NCBI RefSeq assembly: GCF_036038375.1
Contig: NZ_CP107935.1
Location: 3,906,001-3,970,000 of the forward strand
Length of the DNA: 64,000 nt
Origin: Streptomyces sp. NBC_00414
Lineage (GTDB): Bacteria > Actinomycetota > Actinomycetes > Streptomycetales > Streptomycetaceae
Direction: 5' to 3'
Under the pieces are notes generated by a model. The model was not told where the DNA came from, did no database searches, and was given only the letters and a program-made list of their open reading frames with translations. Made by a program: the position numbers and the translations under genes. Of this stretch, positions 16,872-25,862 are shown piece by piece. Position 1 is the stretch's first letter; every line of letters begins with the position of its first letter.

Positions 16872-18101
16872 TCACACCTCCGCGCCGCCCCCTCCCGAAC
16901 CGTCTCCCGTACCGCCCCCTGTACCGGCGTCCTCACCGGTGCCGTCCTCGTACTCGGGCGGCGGGGTCGACTCAAGCCCCAGGGCCTTGCGCGCGGTGAC
17001 CGTCTTCTTCGCGTCGGTGAGGTCCAGTGCCGTGCCGTAGTGCTCGTAGAAGGTGTCCGCGTCGGAGGTCTTCGCCGCGTCGGCCCACTCCTTCTTCGCG
17101 GACTCCAGATGCCTGACGAGCGTGGCGACCGGCTCCTCGGCGTCGGCGGGCCACTCGTGGCCGCGGAGCATGCCGACCTGCTCGGTGATCGCACCCGAGA
17201 CCCTGGTCGCCCACGCCTTGTGACCGGGCAGGTCGTCCTCGACGTACTCCTCCTCGGGCGCCGCGTCCATCGCCTCGTTGAGGATCCGGGCCGCCTTCAG
17301 ATAGGTGAGCTGGTGGGCGTCGAGGGTCGTCGAGTCCTGGCGCAGGGAGCCGGTGAGACTGCCCTTCTCGTCCACGTTGCCGAACACACAGCTGATCTCG
17401 CGGTCCCCGAAACCCCAACTGCCGCTCGTGGGCGTGAAGTAGTAGATGTCGACGTCGTCCGGGATGGCCCAGGAGTCCATCGCGTAGGCGTACTGGAGCG
17501 AGTAGCACTTGTCGTCGGCGGCCTCGGTGACGGCGTCGTCGCCCGGGTAACCGCCGTCCGCCATCTCGAAGTTCGCGTAGACCTCGCCGTCGTGCTCGTC
17601 CTCGCAGGGCACCGTGTCCACGTCGTAGGCCATGCCCTCCAGGGAGCCGCCCGGCGTGTCGAAGCACTGGCCCTTGTCCAGGGAGAAGGCGGCGCCGCTG
17701 CCGCCCGCGTCCCGCGCGCCCTCCTTGAAGCCCTCCCAGAACCCGGCCGCGCCGCCGGTGGCCAGCGCGAGTGTGAGGAGCGCGGCGCCGACACCGGACA
17801 GGATCATCCCTGCGACGGCCATGCCCTTGCCGCGTTCGCCCTTCTTCTTGATCTGCACCAGCGCTACGGATCCGAGGATCAGGCCTATCAGGGGCAGGAA
17901 GCAGAGGATGCCGAGGACCAAGGCGGAGATGGCGAAGCCGTTGATGGGGGCGGGGCGGTTGTACGGGGAGTAGCCGTGCCCCCAGGGCTGGTATCCGTAC
18001 GGGCCCGGGGCCGGGGCTTGTCCCTGGCCGGGGTACGCACCGTACGGGCCTGGGCCCGGGCCCTGTGGCTGCTGGGGCCCGGGGGGCGGGGGTATCTCCA
18101 C
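16872..18101 (-). CDS. DUF4190/septum-formation-like membrane protein
   Basis: Protein of 409 aa with a Pro/Gly/Tyr/Gln-rich cytoplasmic N-terminus (1-50), two membrane helices at about 53-84 and 93-118 (DUF4190 pattern), and a large extracytoplasmic domain with paired cysteines (KGQCFDTPG, TVPCEDEHDGEV, DDKCYSL, ISCVFGN). The CEDEHDGEV motif resembles septum-formation/DUF4190 lipoprotein-type domains. It ends in a Gly/Asp/Thr-rich tail. The GTG start at 18101 has GAGGAG 10 nt upstream. Role unknown; an envelope function is inferred from topology. Confidence 0.8.
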   Translation of the reverse strand: MEIPPPPGPQQPQGPGPGPYGAYPGQGQAPAPGPYGYQPWGHGYSPYNRPAPINGFAISALVLGILCFLPLIGLILGSVALVQIKKKGERGKGMAVAGMILSGVGAALLTLALATGGAAGFWEGFKEGARDAGGSGAAFSLDKGQCFDTPGGSLEGMAYDVDTVPCEDEHDGEVYANFEMADGGYPGDDAVTEAADDKCYSLQYAYAMDSWAIPDDVDIYYFTPTSGSWGFGDREISCVFGNVDEKGSLTGSLRQDSTTLDAHQLTYLKAARILNEAMDAAPEEEYVEDDLPGHKAWATRVSGAITEQVGMLRGHEWPADAEEPVATLVRHLESAKKEWADAAKTSDADTFYEHYGTALDLTDAKKTVTARKALGLESTPPPEYEDGTGEDAGTGGGTGDGSGGGGAEV

Positions 18102-18122
18102 TTGTACGGTGCTCCTCGTCCG

Positions 18123-18177
18123 GGTGGTGTGGTGCGTGGTGGTGTGGTGCGTGTTGTGGTGCGTGGTGGTGGTGTGG
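18123..18177. repeat. 15-bp tandem repeat in the leader of the DUF4190 gene
   Basis: Two perfect copies of GGTGGTGTGGTGCGT followed by degenerate ones. In the gene's sense strand this reads as a CACCAC/ACACC-rich stretch ending about 22 nt before the start codon. Confidence 0.75.
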
Positions 18178-18232
18178 AACTGGCGTGCGACAAAGCGCAT
18201 GTTAAGCGCGGTGTGGACGGGGGCGGAACAGC

Positions 18233-18480
18233 CTTTCTCCGCCCCCGCCGCCCCTACCCGTCCCGTCACCGACTCGGGGGCGCCGCCCCCGAACCCCCGG
18301 TCCTCAAACGCCGGACGGGCTGAAGGATGTCGCCGGACCGGCGGACATCTCTCAGCCCGCCCGCGAATCTTCAGCCCGTCCGGCGTTTGAGGACGAGCGC
18401 GTCAGCGCGATACCGGGGGCGAGGGGGCGCAGCCCCCGTGCGGGACGGGAACGGGTAGGGGCGGCGGGGGCGAGGAAAAA
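18233..18480. repeat. Family A palindromic element, copy 2 (full length)
   Basis: Complete element of about 248 bp. The ends (CTCCGCCCCCGCCGCCCCTA and its inverse complement) are inverted repeats, and two internal AACGCCGGACGGGCTGAA arms face each other. It is nearly the reverse complement of the copy at 62889-63136. Confidence 0.9.
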
Positions 18481-18519
18481 CCCTCGTCCCCGCGGCGGGC
18501 CGTACCGCGGGGGCGAGGG
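18481..18519 (-). terminator. Terminator hairpin of the subtilisin gene
   Basis: CCCTCGTCCCCGCGG at 18481-18495 pairs with CCGCGGGGGCGAGGG at 18505-18519 (15-bp stem with one G-T pair, 9-nt loop), 17 bp after the protease stop. Confidence 0.65.
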
Positions 18520-18536
18520 GGTCAGGGGGCCTCAGG

Positions 18537-20108
18537 TCAGAACTGCAGGCCCCACGAGTTGATGTATCCGGTGTCGAGCGACGCGTTGTCGCTCACCCGC
18601 AACGTCCACGTCCCGTTCGCGACCTCGGACGACGCGTTCACCGTGTACGTGGTGCTGATGTTGTCCGTGGACCCACCGGCCCCGTACGCCTTCAGCGTGT
18701 ACGCCGTCCCGTCGGGAGCGACCAACTGCACCTGGAGGTCACCGATGTACGTGTGGACGATGTTCACCGGCACGCTGAGCGCAGCGGGCGCGTTCCCGGT
18801 GACCCCGCTCACCGTGACGGGCGAGTTCGCGGTGGAGTTGTCGGCGATGGCGTAGTCCGCCGTGTTCTCGAAGTACGAGCCGGGCGGCGGCGTCGTACCA
18901 CCGCCGACGCGCAGCAGCCGGTTCGGCGAACCGGTGCCGGGGCTGGTGACGACCCCGGTGGTGGCGGCGGCGACCAGCGCGCTCTGGACGGCGGCCGGGG
19001 CGGCGGTGGGGTTGTCCGCCAGATAGAGGGCGGCGGCCCCGGCGACATGCGGGGTCGCCATCGACGTACCGGAGATGGTGTTGGTCGCGCTGTCGCCCGT
19101 ACCCCATGAGGAGGTGATGGACGAGCCGGGGGCGAAGAGGTCGAGGACGGTGCCGTAGTTGGAGTAGCTGGCCTTGGCGTCGGTGCTGGTGGTGGCGCCG
19201 ACGGTGATGGCCTCGGTGACCCGGGCGGGTGAGCGGGTCGAGGCGTTGGTGCTCTCGTTGCCGGCCGCGACGGCGTAGGTGACGCCGGAGGCTATGGAGT
19301 TGCGTACGGCGGTGTCGATCGCGGTGTCGGCGGTGCCGCCGAGGCTCATGTTGGCGACGGCCGGCTTGACGGCGTTGCCCGTCACCCAGTCGATGCCCGC
19401 GACGACCTGGGCGGTGGTCCCGGAGCCCGAGTTGTTGAGGACGCGGACGCCGACGATCCTCGCCTTCTTGGCGACGCCGTACGACGTGCCGCCGACCGTG
19501 CCGGCGACGTGCGTGCCGTGGCCGTGGCCGTCCTGGGCGGTGTTGTCGTTGTCGACGGCGTCGTAGCCGTAGGAGGCCCGGCCGCCGAAGTCGGTGTGGG
19601 TGATGCGGACGCCGGTGTCGATGATGTAGGCGGTGACGCCCTCACCCGCGGTGTCGTCGTAGGTGTAGCTCTGGTTCAGCGGGAGGGCCGCCTGGTCGAT
19701 GCGGTCCAGGCCCCAGGAGGGCGGGTTGGGCTGGGTCGTCTCGATCGAGAAGACGCGGTTCTGGACGACGGAGTCGACGGCCGGGTCGGCGGCGAACCGC
19801 TTCGCCTCGGCCGCGCTCGCCTCGACGGCGTAACCGTTCAGGGCCTTCTTGTACGTGCGCTCGACGGTGGCGCCGTACTCCGCGGCCAGGGCCCTGCCCT
19901 CCGCCGAACCGGCCTTCGCGGCGTCCGCGTGGAGGGTCACGATGTAGCTGTTGGCGATCGCGCCGGGCGCGCCCGCGTACTGGATCCGGCCTTCGGGGCC
20001 CGCGGCGTGGGCCTGGGCCGGGAGCGCGGTGACCAGGCCGGCGACGAGAGCCGCGGAGCCGAGACCGATACCGGCAAGTCTTCGCCGGGCATGACGCATC
20101 ACTGCCAT
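18537..20108 (-). CDS. Secreted subtilisin-like serine protease (S8) with inhibitor I9 prodomain and P-domain
   Basis: Exported protease of 523 aa. A twin-arginine-free signal peptide ends near residue 35 (ALPAQAHA). It is followed by an I9 propeptide (about 53-120) and the S8 catalytic domain with Asp164 (IIDTG), His197 (HGTHVAG), oxyanion Asn284 and Ser349 (GTSMATPH). A short Pro-rich linker leads to a C-terminal proprotein-convertase P-domain (about 411-523). The prodomain marks it as an extracellular zymogen. The ATG at 20108 has GAGGAGG 9 nt upstream; the longer open frame upstream lacks a signal sequence. Likely role is extracellular protein digestion. Confidence 0.93.
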   Translation of the reverse strand: MAVMRHARRRLAGIGLGSAALVAGLVTALPAQAHAAGPEGRIQYAGAPGAIANSYIVTLHADAAKAGSAEGRALAAEYGATVERTYKKALNGYAVEASAAEAKRFAADPAVDSVVQNRVFSIETTQPNPPSWGLDRIDQAALPLNQSYTYDDTAGEGVTAYIIDTGVRITHTDFGGRASYGYDAVDNDNTAQDGHGHGTHVAGTVGGTSYGVAKKARIVGVRVLNNSGSGTTAQVVAGIDWVTGNAVKPAVANMSLGGTADTAIDTAVRNSIASGVTYAVAAGNESTNASTRSPARVTEAITVGATTSTDAKASYSNYGTVLDLFAPGSSITSSWGTGDSATNTISGTSMATPHVAGAAALYLADNPTAAPAAVQSALVAAATTGVVTSPGTGSPNRLLRVGGGTTPPPGSYFENTADYAIADNSTANSPVTVSGVTGNAPAALSVPVNIVHTYIGDLQVQLVAPDGTAYTLKAYGAGGSTDNISTTYTVNASSEVANGTWTLRVSDNASLDTGYINSWGLQF

Positions 20109-20425
20109 CTGAGGGATCCTCCTCGATCGATGGTGCGCGGGTGGTGCGGTGACGTGCGCGGACGGTGCGCTGGTGGAGACGGTGCGGATGAGGCACACAC
20201 GGTGGTGCGGTCGTGCACTCACGAGGTGGTGCGGGTCGCACAGGCACACCGGAGGCAGGTTCACTCCGGCTCGTTCGGCGCACCGAACCGTGCGCCCAGC
20301 CGAAAGATTGCGGCTCGCACAGGAAATGCACAAGAGTCCTGCACGGACGCAACACAGCTGCCATATGCCAGTCATGACAGCCCGTCACCGGCCGAGGTGC
20401 CCGGGACCTGTCCTAACCTGCGCAG
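20109..20425. other. Divergent intergenic region
   Basis: This 317-bp region separates the protease gene (minus) from the threonine-synthase-like gene (plus). The half near the protease is GTG/GGTGCG-rich without clear repeats. Apart from the leaderless hexamer listed next I cannot assign promoters. No gene seen. Confidence 0.45.
20414..20419 (+). promoter_or_regulatory. Leaderless -10 hexamer of the PLP-enzyme gene
   Basis: TAACCT, then 6 nt, then the ATG at 20426. No Shine-Dalgarno sequence is present. Confidence 0.45.
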
Positions 20426-21538
20426 ATGACTCCCTTGCCGGATTGTTTCTGCCCGGTGGACGGCACGCGCGTCCCCACGGACTCGCTCGCGTGGTGCTGC
20501 CCGGTCTGCCGCGGCCCCCTCGACCTGGACTTCGCGCCGACGCCCGCGACCCTCAAGTCCCTCACCGGGAGGGTGAATTCGCTCTGGCGTTACACGGAGT
20601 GCCTGCCGCTGTCGGCGCCCTCGGTGTCGCTGGGCGAGGGCCGCACCCCGCTGGTCCCGCTCCGGGAGGGCGTTTCGGCCAAACTGGACTTCCTCATGCC
20701 GACGCTCTCCTTCAAGGACCGCGGGGCCGTCGTGCTCGCCGAGCTGGCCCTGCGGCTGCGGCCCCGACGGGTCGTCGCGGACAGCAGCGGCAACGCGGGC
20801 ACGGCCGTCGCCGCGTACTGCGCCCGGGCCCGGCTGTCGTGCACGGTGTACGTCCCCGAGGGCACGTCCGCCAAGAAGCTGGAGCAGATCGGCGCGCACG
20901 GGGCCCGTCTTGAGGTGGTCCCGGGCGACCGGGAGGCGACCGCGTGGGCGGCCAGGAAGGCGGCGGACGAGGAGGGCACGTTCTACGCCTCGCACGTCTT
21001 CAACCCGTACTTCCTGCACGGTACGAAGACGTACGTCCACGAGGTGTGGGAGGAGCTCGGCGGACGGCTCCCCGAGGTGCTGGTCGTGCCCGTCGGGAAC
21101 GGCACGCTCCTGCTCGGCGCGGCACTCGCCGTCGCCGAGCTGCACGCGGCGGGCCTGATCGACCGCCGACCCGCGCTGTACGCGGTCCAGTCCGCCGCGG
21201 TCGCCCCGCTCGCCCGTGCCTGGCAGGACGGCGCGGACGATCTGGTGGGGGTCACCCCGGCGGCCCCCACGTTCGCCGAGGGCATCGCGATCCCCCACCC
21301 GCCGAGGGCACGCCAGATCCTGCGGGCGGTACGCGAGTCGGGCGGCGCGTTCCTCACCGTGACGGAGGACCAGATCCGCCACGCCCAGACCGACCTGGCC
21401 TCCCAGGGCCTGTACGTGGAGTCGACGGGCGTCGCCTGCTGGGCAGCGGTCCGAGACGGCGCCCTGGGCCCCCGCACAGCAGTAATCCCCCTATGCGGCG
21501 CAGGCCTGAAATCAGGCCCGGCAACCCCCCACCACTAG
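20426..21538 (+). CDS. Threonine synthase-like PLP-dependent enzyme
   Basis: Fold-type II pyridoxal-phosphate enzyme of 370 aa. An N-terminal zinc-ribbon-like stretch has CPVDG and CCPVC. The PLP lysine is Lys97 in SFKDRG, the phosphate-binding loop is SSGNAGTA, and a glycine loop (PVGNGTLLLG) follows. The closest family is threonine synthase, but no hom or thrB neighbour exists, so this is probably a paralogue acting on another hydroxy-amino-acid derivative. Substrate not determined. It converges on the SNF2 gene across a cluster of family B repeats. Confidence 0.85.
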   Translation: MTPLPDCFCPVDGTRVPTDSLAWCCPVCRGPLDLDFAPTPATLKSLTGRVNSLWRYTECLPLSAPSVSLGEGRTPLVPLREGVSAKLDFLMPTLSFKDRGAVVLAELALRLRPRRVVADSSGNAGTAVAAYCARARLSCTVYVPEGTSAKKLEQIGAHGARLEVVPGDREATAWAARKAADEEGTFYASHVFNPYFLHGTKTYVHEVWEELGGRLPEVLVVPVGNGTLLLGAALAVAELHAAGLIDRRPALYAVQSAAVAPLARAWQDGADDLVGVTPAAPTFAEGIAIPHPPRARQILRAVRESGGAFLTVTEDQIRHAQTDLASQGLYVESTGVACWAAVRDGALGPRTAVIPLCGAGLKSGPATPHH

Positions 21539-21692
21539 GGGCGCGGGGAACGGCGCAGTCTTTCGGCTTTCGGCTTTCAGGGGCGCGGGGAACGGCGCAA
21601 TCCTTCGGCTTTTACCTCTGGCTCCTGGGGCCGCGGCGAACGACGCGGCCTTCCGCCTTTCGGCCTTCAGGGGCGCGGGGAACGGCGCAATC
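21537..21692. repeat. Family B repeat cluster (three good copies, one degenerate)
   Basis: Fills the whole gap between two convergent genes. Copies of GGGGCGCGGGGAACGGCGCA start near 21539, 21581 and 21670, with a degenerate copy near 21629, all in one orientation and separated by short CTTTCGGC-type spacers. Confidence 0.85.
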
Positions 21693-21693
21693 C

Positions 21694-23913
21694 TTAAGGC
21701 CCGCCAGGAACCACGCGGCCCGTCAAAGCCAACCGCTCCTGCTCCTCCTCCACGATCCGCCGGGCGATCGCCCCGTCGGAGACATCAACCGCGTCAGGCG
21801 TGGCCTCAGCCACATCACTGCGCCGCGCATACGCGTCGAAGAGCCGCGCCTTGCTCTCAAGAATCCGCAGCAGCCGATCGTCCACACTGTCCGCCGCCAG
21901 CAACCGGTGCACCTGAACCGACCGTACCTGCCCCATCCGATGGGCCCGCGCGACAGCCTGATGCTCAAGCGTCGGCTTGACCTGCGGCTCGCACAGGATC
22001 ACCACGGACGCCGCCTGCAGATTGAGCCCGACCCCGCCCGCCTCGATCTGACAGAGCAGCACCGAGTGCCCCGCCGCGGCGGCGAACTCGTCGACGAGCT
22101 GCTGCCGCCGCACGGCCGGCACCCCACCGGCCAGCGGCCCCAGCACCACATCGCCCAGAGCGTGGTGCACGGTGGCGAGCACGTCACGGAAGTACGAGAA
22201 GACGACGACCTTCAGCTCGTTCGCGGCGGCCTCGGTCACCAGCTCCCGCAGCCGCTGCAGCTTCGCCGACTTCTCCGCGTGCACGTACGCGGCCCTGCGC
22301 ATCGCCATGAAGTTCCCCGCGGCGACCGCCTCCCGGTAGGCGTCCTGGTCGGCTGCGCCGAACTCCTCCCACTCGTCGACCTGGACCAGGGCGGGCAGTT
22401 CGGTGAGCACGTCCTGCTGGTTGCGCCGCAGGTAGGCGGGGGCGACGGACCTGCGGAAGGTGTGCGGGCCCGCGACGGCGTCGCTGCCCTGGATCTTCGG
22501 CACCAGGTCGGGCTGGAGATAGCGGACGAGCGTACGGAACTCCTCGACGCGGTTCTCCATGGGCGTGCCCGTGAGGAACAGGACGCGCTCGCAGCGGTTC
22601 GTCCAGCGCGCGACGGCACGGGAGCGGCGGGCCTCGGGGTTCTTGACGTAGTGGGCCTCGTCGACGACGAGCGCGGCGGGCGCGTCCAGCGGGTTCTTCT
22701 CGGCCTTCTTGGGGTCCGGCAGGCTGTGGAGGACGTCGAAGGTGGTGACCGCGACACCCCCGTGCTCACGCCACTCGGCGTACGCGTCCAGCCGGTCGGG
22801 GCCGTGCACGGGCACCGCGCGCAGGGTGCTGCGGGAGCCGATCTCCCGCGTCCAGTTGATCAGTACGCTCGCCGGGCACACCACCAGGAAGTGGCGGTGC
22901 CCGTCGGCGGCGAGGTGCGCGAGTACCGCGATGGCCTGGATCGTCTTGCCGAGCCCCATCTCGTCGCCGAGGACCACCCGGCGCTGGGCGAGCGCGAACC
23001 GCGCGCCGAAGGACTGGTAGCCGCGCAGCGAAACCCGGCGGTGGGTGTCGTCGAGCCCCTGCGCGTGCACCCGGTCGGCGACCTCCGCCGGCAGGAAGCC
23101 CTCGGACGCCTCGACGTCGGGCGTGCTGCCGGCGATCTCGGCGAGCTGGCTGTAGTACTCCGCGGACCGCAGCTCGAAGTCCACCCACGCCTCGGCGTCG
23201 GACGCGGACTCCCGCAGCAGGTCGGTGGAGGCCTGACTGAGCAGCATCGGTACGTTCTTGGAGACGGCGTCGGCCACGAGCGAGCGCAGTTCGCCCACCG
23301 CCGCGAGCGCGCTCTCGCGCCCGGCCCTGCCCACGAGGGCCATCCGCAGTCGCCCGCCGGCCGGCCGCGCCACCGGGAGGAGTCCCGCGAGCTTCCGCCG
23401 CAGCTCGGTGGCGGCGTCCACGGCCCGGCGCAGGTCGGGCCCCGCCTCGACGATCCGCCGCAGCGCGATGACCAGGGCGGTGGTCCGCGGCTCCGGGCGG
23501 TCGATGTCGATCCGTACGGACACGGTCTCTTCCAGCGCGCGGGCGATCTGCCGGGCCGCCGCGAGGGCCTGGTCGGCGGTCTGCGCCCCGACTCCCGGGA
23601 TCTGCCGCAGCTCGTAACGGCTCGCCTCGAACACCGGCCGCACGCTGCCGAATCCGGCGCTCTCCAGGGCTCCGAGCCGCAGCCGTCCCTCGGTGACGTC
23701 CTTGAGCCGGGCGACGGGAATGCCTTCCAGTTCCTGGGCGACCAGTTCGGCGAGGAGCGGCGCGAGGGCGGCCCGTACCTGATCGACCGCCCTGACGTGG
23801 TCGGCGAGCACGTTGCGCGCGAGCCCGCCCAGCCGCTCGCCCCGCGCGACGACCTCCCGCGCCTTGCGCCCCGCCGTCACGGGGCTGCCGACCGCCCTCT
23901 CGCCCTCCGCCAT
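21694..23913 (-). CDS. SNF2-family DEAD/DEAH helicase
   Basis: DNA-dependent ATPase of 739 aa. The N-terminal 250 residues are alpha-helical with a helix-hairpin-helix at about 103-121 (LRQIPGVGAQTADQALAAA). The SNF2 ATPase follows with Walker A (GDEMGLGKT, about 315-323), a DEAH box near 416 and the GTPMEN motif, then a helicase C-terminal lobe ending in QAVARAHRMGQ. Bacterial SNF2 proteins act in chromatin-free DNA remodelling or RNA polymerase recycling; the exact role is unknown. The ATG at 23913 has AGGGG 4 nt upstream; an ATG four codons earlier is the alternative. Confidence 0.9.
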   Translation of the reverse strand: MAEGERAVGSPVTAGRKAREVVARGERLGGLARNVLADHVRAVDQVRAALAPLLAELVAQELEGIPVARLKDVTEGRLRLGALESAGFGSVRPVFEASRYELRQIPGVGAQTADQALAAARQIARALEETVSVRIDIDRPEPRTTALVIALRRIVEAGPDLRRAVDAATELRRKLAGLLPVARPAGGRLRMALVGRAGRESALAAVGELRSLVADAVSKNVPMLLSQASTDLLRESASDAEAWVDFELRSAEYYSQLAEIAGSTPDVEASEGFLPAEVADRVHAQGLDDTHRRVSLRGYQSFGARFALAQRRVVLGDEMGLGKTIQAIAVLAHLAADGHRHFLVVCPASVLINWTREIGSRSTLRAVPVHGPDRLDAYAEWREHGGVAVTTFDVLHSLPDPKKAEKNPLDAPAALVVDEAHYVKNPEARRSRAVARWTNRCERVLFLTGTPMENRVEEFRTLVRYLQPDLVPKIQGSDAVAGPHTFRRSVAPAYLRRNQQDVLTELPALVQVDEWEEFGAADQDAYREAVAAGNFMAMRRAAYVHAEKSAKLQRLRELVTEAAANELKVVVFSYFRDVLATVHHALGDVVLGPLAGGVPAVRRQQLVDEFAAAAGHSVLLCQIEAGGVGLNLQAASVVILCEPQVKPTLEHQAVARAHRMGQVRSVQVHRLLAADSVDDRLLRILESKARLFDAYARRSDVAEATPDAVDVSDGAIARRIVEEEQERLALTGRVVPGGP

Positions 23914-24008
23914 GACGCCCCTCATACCCCCGCAGAACCCACGGACCCCGATCGAGCGGTCATCCTTGCACGGGGGTCCGACACCGGGGCCGGACCGTGG
24001 ACGCGCGC

Positions 24009-25862
24009 TCAGTCCCGGCCGGTGTCCCCGCCGGTGTTCCCGCTGGTGTTCTCGTCGGCGTTCCGGCCGGTGTTCTGACCCGCGTCCTCGTCGGTGTTCG
24101 CCAGGAGCGGCGCGCACTGTGCCGCGAGGCCCGCCATGCCGTAGGCCCGTGCGCTGCGCAGCGCCTCCCGCAGGAGGTGCCGTGCCTGGGCCTCGTCGCC
24201 GGGACGGCCGAGCCGGCGCAGGGCGCGGGCCTGGGCCAGCCGGAGGCGGGCGAGTTCCGGCTGCGACGAGCGGGCCGGTACGGCGGCCTGCCGGAAGTGG
24301 CCGAGGGCGGTCTCCGGCTCCCCCGCGGCCAGGGCCAGCAGACCGCGGGCCCGCGCGGTCGAGCCGACCAGCACGGTGGGCCAGCCGGCGAGCGCGATCT
24401 GCTGCCCGTCGTGCGGTGCCAGCCGCTCGCGGAGCCCCGGCAGAAGCTCCCTCAGCCGGGCCTCGTAACCCCCCTGGACGTCCAGGGCCGCGCAGACCTC
24501 GGCGAGTACGACGAGGGTGGGGACCGCCCAGCCGGACGGCGGGAAACGGCTGAAGGCGACGGTGTCGGCGGCGAAGCCCGCCAGCAGGTCGGCGCCCTCG
24601 GCGTGCTGCCCCGTCTCGCAGAGGGCGAGCGCGAGGCCCGCCCGCCAGATGGGGAAGTAGGCGTGCCGTTCGACGTCCTCGGCCAGGTCCGAGGTGAACA
24701 GCTCCGCCATCCGGCCCTGTTCGCGCAGCAGCCAGAAGGCCTGGCCGAGGCGGGTCTGGCGCAGGGTGTCGGCGGGTACCGCGAGATCGGCGTGCAGGCC
24801 CTCGATGTATCTGGACGACTCGACGAGGATCCAGTCCGCCGCTCCGTCGAACCTGCCGTGCCACAGGTCGAGCAGGGCGTCCAGGGTGTGCCGCTGCCAG
24901 GTGGCGAGGACACTGTGGGTGTCGGCCGCGTACTTGCGGTACTGGCTCGCGGTGGCCAGTGCGCTGTAGACCCTGCCGGTGCGCAACTGGTCGATGACGA
25001 GGGCCATGAGCGCCTCGCCGCGGAAGTACGGGGAGTCGAGCCGGACCGCCGCGTCGTGCAGTTTCTGGGACAGGGTCAGGGCGTCGGCGGCCGGGGTGAA
25101 GTCGTATCTCGCCCAGCGGCATTCGGTGAGCACTTCGCAGCGCACCTCGTCGTCCCGGCCGTCCGCCGATAATCGGCTCAGTGTGTCGTCGGCCAGCCTG
25201 GCCCCTTCCTCGGGGCCCACCCGGCCGGCCGCGGTGTCCTCGCTGACCGCCATGGACACCTTCTTCGCCAGGTGTGCGGTGAGGCGCAGCCGCAGGCCGG
25301 TCGCCTCCGCTCCGCCGTCGCCCTGTAACTCGGCGAGGTTGTTCCTGATCAGATGCAGCAGTTCGTGGTCGACCTGCCCGGGGTCCGACCAGCGGCGGGC
25401 CATCCTGATCACGGCCTCGGCCTGGGCCCGCGGATTGCCTGCGGCGCCGTGCAGCGCGGCCCGGTAGAGGCGGTCGGCCTCCCGCATGTCGCCCGTGGTG
25501 TGGCTCAGGTCGCCGCGTCTGAGGAGCCGCTCGAACTCGTGGTGGCGCCGGGTGCCGGCCTTGAGCCCGTCGCCTGCCCGGGCCGCTCCGGCCGCTCGTC
25601 CGCCGGGCCCGGCCCGCCCCGGTAAGGGCCTCGGTAAGGGGTCGAGGCTGGGCGGAACCAGGCCCTTCAACGTCCCCTTGGCGTCCAGCACCTGGTCGCA
25701 CAGCTGTGCCAGCTCGACGGACGCCCGTCGCTGACCGGTCTCGACCCGGCTCAGGAAGCTGCGGCTGCAGTGCACCTTGTGGGCCAGTTCGCTGAGCGAA
25801 AGCCCTGCTGCAACCCGGCGGCGGCGCAGCTCGGCACCCAAGGCGTTGTCTTCGATGGTCAT
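24009..25862 (-). CDS. XRE-family regulator with TPR-like C-terminal region
   Basis: Protein of 617 aa with an HTH_XRE DNA-binding domain at about 10-65 (LGAELRRRRVAAGLSLSELA, CSRSFLSRVETGQR). A basic, glycine-rich linker is followed by an all-helical region of about 450 residues with tetratricopeptide-like repeats. This is the architecture of many Streptomyces regulators that sense peptides or act with small co-encoded partners. The extreme C-terminus is a low-complexity Asn/Thr/Gly/Asp tail (NTGRNADENTSGNTGGDTG). A GGGGGG run abuts the ATG. A perfect inverted repeat lies 28 bp upstream and may be its operator. Confidence 0.87.
   Translation of the reverse strand: MTIEDNALGAELRRRRVAAGLSLSELAHKVHCSRSFLSRVETGQRRASVELAQLCDQVLDAKGTLKGLVPPSLDPLPRPLPGRAGPGGRAAGAARAGDGLKAGTRRHHEFERLLRRGDLSHTTGDMREADRLYRAALHGAAGNPRAQAEAVIRMARRWSDPGQVDHELLHLIRNNLAELQGDGGAEATGLRLRLTAHLAKKVSMAVSEDTAAGRVGPEEGARLADDTLSRLSADGRDDEVRCEVLTECRWARYDFTPAADALTLSQKLHDAAVRLDSPYFRGEALMALVIDQLRTGRVYSALATASQYRKYAADTHSVLATWQRHTLDALLDLWHGRFDGAADWILVESSRYIEGLHADLAVPADTLRQTRLGQAFWLLREQGRMAELFTSDLAEDVERHAYFPIWRAGLALALCETGQHAEGADLLAGFAADTVAFSRFPPSGWAVPTLVVLAEVCAALDVQGGYEARLRELLPGLRERLAPHDGQQIALAGWPTVLVGSTARARGLLALAAGEPETALGHFRQAAVPARSSQPELARLRLAQARALRRLGRPGDEAQARHLLREALRSARAYGMAGLAAQCAPLLANTDEDAGQNTGRNADENTSGNTGGDTGRD

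Larger units (their letters stand above)
18102..18536. other. Intergenic region with CA-rich leader and repeat element
   Basis: This 435-bp gap holds the leader and presumed promoter of the DUF4190 gene at 18102-18230 (with a tandem repeat), a complete family A element, and a terminator of the protease gene. All three are listed separately. No gene seen. Confidence 0.5.
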
